From Lunasporangiospora selenospora (Eukaryota; Mortierellomycota; Mortierellomycetes; Mortierellales; Mortierellaceae), in contig JAABOA010000016.1 of assembly GCA_015680635.1 (NCBI GenBank), forward strand, positions 18,004 to 29,805: DNA of 11,802 nucleotides. Reading direction: 5' to 3'. The notes below the pieces were generated by a model. The model worked only from the letters and a program-made list of their open reading frames with translations, was not told the DNA's origin and made no database searches. Positions 8,911-11,802 of this stretch are shown here, one piece after another (position 1 is the stretch's first letter; each line of letters starts with the position of its first letter). The translations under genes and the position numbers were made by a program.

Positions 8911-9795
8911 ATGCCCTCGGATGCAACAAAGATTGTAATCGTGCTCTTGGCACTGATGAACATCAAGAGTCTTCCAGGTGTGTACACCTTGCGGTCTCTC
9001 TCATACTTTGTCAAGAACCATCGCCTTACGGAACCAAGCGTTGGGTTGTTGGAGACTGCCAAGTACCATAGCCGTGTCTGGTTTGACGACCTCGACCTCA
9101 ACATTCACCTCAACAATAGCTCATACAACAAGGTGATGGACTATGCAAGGATCGACCTTTGCACGCGACTCTTTCCTGGGTGGCAATACCGGCACAAATT
9201 TGATATGTGTTTGGCCCAGACAGTGCTTTTCTTCAAGGCTGAGGTTCCTCGGTTCAGCAAGTATACAATCACGAGCCGAATTTTTACTTGGGATGATAAA
9301 TGGATCTGGATGCAACACCGCTTCTCGATCAAGCGTAAAACATCACGTCCTAAGAAGACCTTGCCCGTTATCTTAGCAGATGGAGAGCTAATCAAGGATG
9401 AGGACGAAGTAGTAGAGGAAGAGGATGAGGATGATATTGACCCAATTGAGGCCAAAGTCCCATCATCGGTTGTACCATCAGCTGTTGCAGAGTCGTCATT
9501 GACTCAGGTGGGCTTTGGTGGCAAGCACCTCAATGATGTGATACATGAGATACCGGACAAACTCTGCTGCATTGGCTATTCGCGTATGGTTGCCAAGTTT
9601 CCAAAGGGCAAGACGATTGTTCCCGCTAAGCTGTTTGAGAAAATGGGCCACCAGGAGGCAGTTCCAGGAGAGTGGGAGCAGTACCGGCTACTGGGTTTGT
9701 CCCTTATTGAGGGCATGATGAAGATCGGCGACCTCACCACGGATGTACCACCTTCGACCCGTCGCCTTGTCAGCCCGACTCGGGCCAAGATCTGA
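8911..9795 (+). CDS. THEM6: THEM6-like hotdog-fold thioesterase-family protein
   Basis: Single-exon protein of 294 residues. After a hydrophobic start (IVIVLLALMNIKSLPGVYTL, a likely membrane anchor) it has the hotdog-fold signature SRVWFDDLDLNIHLNNSSYN (residues 54-73) followed by KVMDYARIDL, matching the W.NDLD.N.HMNN..Y...D.AR pattern of THEM6 and related 4HBT-type acyl-thioesterase relatives. Further family-like patches are TVLFFKAEVPRFSKYTITSR and IFTWDDKWIWMQHRFSIKRK. Human THEM6 is about 208 residues; here an acidic, low-complexity insert (KDEDEVVEEEDEDDIDPIE, about 162-180) and a longer C-terminal part account for the excess. A thioesterase activity on acyl-CoA is inferred from the family, and the true substrate is unknown. 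ATG 8911 directly follows the C/T-rich leader. Confidence 0.85.
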   Translation: MPSDATKIVIVLLALMNIKSLPGVYTLRSLSYFVKNHRLTEPSVGLLETAKYHSRVWFDDLDLNIHLNNSSYNKVMDYARIDLCTRLFPGWQYRHKFDMCLAQTVLFFKAEVPRFSKYTITSRIFTWDDKWIWMQHRFSIKRKTSRPKKTLPVILADGELIKDEDEVVEEEDEDDIDPIEAKVPSSVVPSAVAESSLTQVGFGGKHLNDVIHEIPDKLCCIGYSRMVAKFPKGKTIVPAKLFEKMGHQEAVPGEWEQYRLLGLSLIEGMMKIGDLTTDVPPSTRRLVSPTRAKI

Positions 9796-10218
9796 GAAAC
9801 GAAATAAATTAATAAAACCCTTAATCACTTCTTTTGGGTTCATTTTCAGGGACGAGACGGGAGTGCGAGAGGTGAGCGATGCGGCAGAGAATCACTTCAA
9901 TCTGCATTTTGGTCTGGCCTCCTTGTTTCGTGAGCCCAATTCTTTTATAGCATCCTACTCGTCATCAGCATCATTTCTTTTTTCCCATCCCGCTCTCCGT
10001 CACGATCCTGTCGACGCCGCCGCGGCTGTTCCTTTTCTATTCTTCTCATCTTGTTCTGTATTTCATCCATCCATCTATCCATCAAACTTTCTCGTCGCGA
10101 CATCTGCAGAGAAAGAACGAAACGGAACGCTCAGACTTTTTTCCCCCCCTCCTACTACCCCAGTCTCCTTCGCCTCCACCTGGTCAGTTAACAGGACCAA
10201 CCCACTCCCTCTTCCAAG
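9796..10218. other. Gap between THEM6-like and HOOK genes
   Basis: It holds the THEM6-like 3' end and a C/T-rich HOOK leader (about 9990-10215). The 256-codon frame 9743-10513 crosses this gap, HOOK exon 1 and its intron and is Ser/Pro/Phe-rich, so I read it as non-coding. No RNA gene is seen. Confidence 0.5.
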
Positions 10219-11739
10219 ATGGATGTCTCCACTTTGGCAACTGCCTTCCAAGAATGGGTATGCATCCCTTGCAGAGATGCTCACATCATATACAACCTAT
10301 TATTTTCTTCAGTCTGGCGATATCAACAAGTCCTGCCTTCTCCATCAGATGCATTCCCTCCTCCCCTTTTTCCGCCCTAACCAAAGTTTCCGATGGTCAT
10401 TTGACAATCCTCCTGAACACCACCCACAACAATATCAACAAAATAATAATAATAATAATAGGTCAATACTTTCGACTGCATCTCAAGGCCATGCAGACAC
10501 ATCTCGGACCTGAACGATGGCATCATTCTCTTTGAGGTGGCCGCGGACATGTATGTTCTCTGCCAAAAAAGAAAAAACAGTTGAATGCTTCATGGGTGCT
10601 TTGACCATCCAGGCTATGGCTGATATGGCGCTTTCATCTCACTCTCAGGTCCCCTACACCTCCTTTCCCCCCTTTCTCTCTCTTTCTCTCTTTACACTAA
10701 TGTAGTGACCCAAAGTGGTTCAAGCTTATCCGGTCAGCAGACATGGGCGATAACTGGGTCCACAAGTACAACAACCTCAAGAAACTACACAAACTCATTA
10801 CTCGTTATCTTGAGGAGAAGCTCGGACAGTCTCTTTCCAGGCTTGACCCAGCTAACTTGAATGCAATTGCAAAGGATGGCGATGTTGTTGAAGTACTCAA
10901 GCTCTGCGAGCTGGTCATCGCAGTGGCTGTCCAGTGTGAACGAAACCAGCAATATATTGGAAAGATCCAGACTCTGCCACAGGCCTCGCAGCATGCCCTC
11001 ATGCTTTCGCTCGAGCAGGTGAGAACTGCCACTACTTTCTAATTATTTTATACTATTATTACTCGTTAATCCTCTTTGCTTGCCCCATCGTATTCGGCGT
11101 GGACTACTATGAATAGTATTCAGACAAATATTTGTATATGACACTTTGTCTCATCCACCATGTGCTAATGCTCTTTTTTTCACACAGGTTATTGAGGCAC
11201 TCAACAGCGGATCTACCAGAGACTCAGACACGTAAGAGATCCTTTATCTCCCTCCCAATACCCCTTAGAGCAACTATTCCATGATAGTCTATTTCCATTA
11301 CACCAAGAAGAACATTCGATGCTCACCAACAATAATTACTCTTTTGATTGGAATTCTATAGTGAGGATATTAATATGGACCAGGAGTTGGCACAACTGCA
11401 TCAGGAACGCGATGACCTCGAGCGCGGCAACCATGCTCTGCTTTCTGATCTTTCTGCGATGAATCGCAAATATGTAAGCATAGAAAAAAGGCAGACTAGG
11501 GGTTAGATCTATGGACACTAGTTGTACTCTAGGAAAAGGACATGGCTGCCGAACAGTGACTGAATTTTTTCCTCTATCTCAAATTTTTTCTTTGAATGGT
11601 ATTAGGAAGAGATGCTGACAGAAAGAGACGATCTGAAGCAAAAGATCCGCGACCTGGAAAAGGCGTCAGCTCAGGCTACTCACAGTGGCAAGTCGGATTT
11701 CCTTTTGCGCACTGAGATTGATCATTTGCGACAGGACTT
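10219..11739 (+). CDS. HOOK: HOOK-family dynein/microtubule adaptor, 5' half, six exons
   Basis: Hook proteins link dynein-dynactin to endosomes through an FTS-FHIP partner complex. Visible exons: 10219-10257, 10462-10550, 10706-11018, 11188-11231, 11362-11473 and 11606-11739; the sixth ends at a GTAAGT donor and the gene continues past the window. All introns are GT-AG and every phase agrees, giving 243 complete codons. Residues 1 to about 147 form the globular HOOK domain (calponin-homology-like): MDVSTLATAFQEW, then SDLNDGIILFEVAADIDPKW, MGDNWVHKYNNLKKLHKLI, and LCELVIAVAVQCERNQQYIG, closely following human HOOK3. From about residue 163 the coiled coil starts with EDINMDQELAQLHQERDDLE and continues as EEMLTERDDLKQKIRDLEKA. 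ATG 10219 begins a 13-codon first exon, followed by a 204-base intron. Confidence 0.93.
10441..10460. repeat. AAT microsatellite at the end of HOOK intron 1
   Basis: About six AAT units run directly into the acceptor AATAG|GTC. The tract takes the place of the usual pyrimidine run before the splice site, so its length may vary and could affect splicing. Confidence 0.8.
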
Positions 11740-11802
11740 GTAAGTGTGCTCCCGCCCTATCGCTACCAACGCTGCGCTACTATGAACCAAAAAACAAGAA
11801 AA

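Noticed and set aside
9743-10513. 256-codon plus-strand frame
   Set aside because: It overlaps the THEM6-like 3' end, a C/T-rich leader, HOOK exon 1 and its intron in another frame; the product is Ser/Pro/Phe-rich as expected from pyrimidine-rich DNA.

Overview
The window looks like nuclear DNA of an intron-rich, early-diverging fungus, most likely Mortierella-like (Mortierellomycota). This is inferred from gene content and structure; no taxonomic marker is present. The signs are compact genes, introns of about 100-380 bases with GTAAGT/GTATGT-type donors and CTAAC/CTAAT-type branch sites, C/T-rich leaders, and animal-like genes (JTB, THEM6, HOOK families) beside ordinary fungal housekeeping genes. 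Nothing bacterial, viral or phage-like was seen.

Layout, left to right: (1) 1-901 (+), 3' part of an RNA exonuclease of the REX4 family, one intron. (2) 1038-1886 (-), a four-exon gene of the JTB (jumping translocation breakpoint) family, convergent with REX4; it is found only by splicing. (3) 2268-2633, a coding-like segment of unresolved strand. (4) 2803-3255 (+), mitochondrial ribosomal protein uL11m. (5) 3641-4635 (+), holocytochrome c synthase (cytochrome c heme lyase), three exons. (6) 4636-5536, a gap with short coding-like frames but no gene model. (7) 5537-6576 (+), cytosolic ribosomal protein uL16 (RPL10), whose 383-base intron holds a perfect hairpin. (8) 6577-7698, a gap with a possible exon, a TATA box and a hairpin. 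(9) 7699-7989 (-), an unrecognised 96-residue protein. (10) 7990-8910, a gap with a long inverted repeat, a possible two-exon mini-gene on the minus strand and the C/T-rich leader of the next gene. (11) 8911-9795 (+), a THEM6-like hotdog-fold thioesterase-family protein. (12) 10219 to the right edge (+), the 5' half of a HOOK dynein-adaptor gene, six exons visible.

The genes are not a pathway or cluster. They are housekeeping functions: ribosome biogenesis (REX4), mitochondrial and cytosolic translation (uL11m, uL16), cytochrome c maturation, a membrane protein linked in animals to division and mitochondria (JTB), lipid/acyl metabolism (THEM6-like) and microtubule transport (HOOK). I found no convincing new multi-gene system. 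The points most worth a second look are the spliced JTB homologue, the hairpin in the RPL10 intron, the inverted repeat at 8271-8444 and the coding-like segment at 2268-2633.
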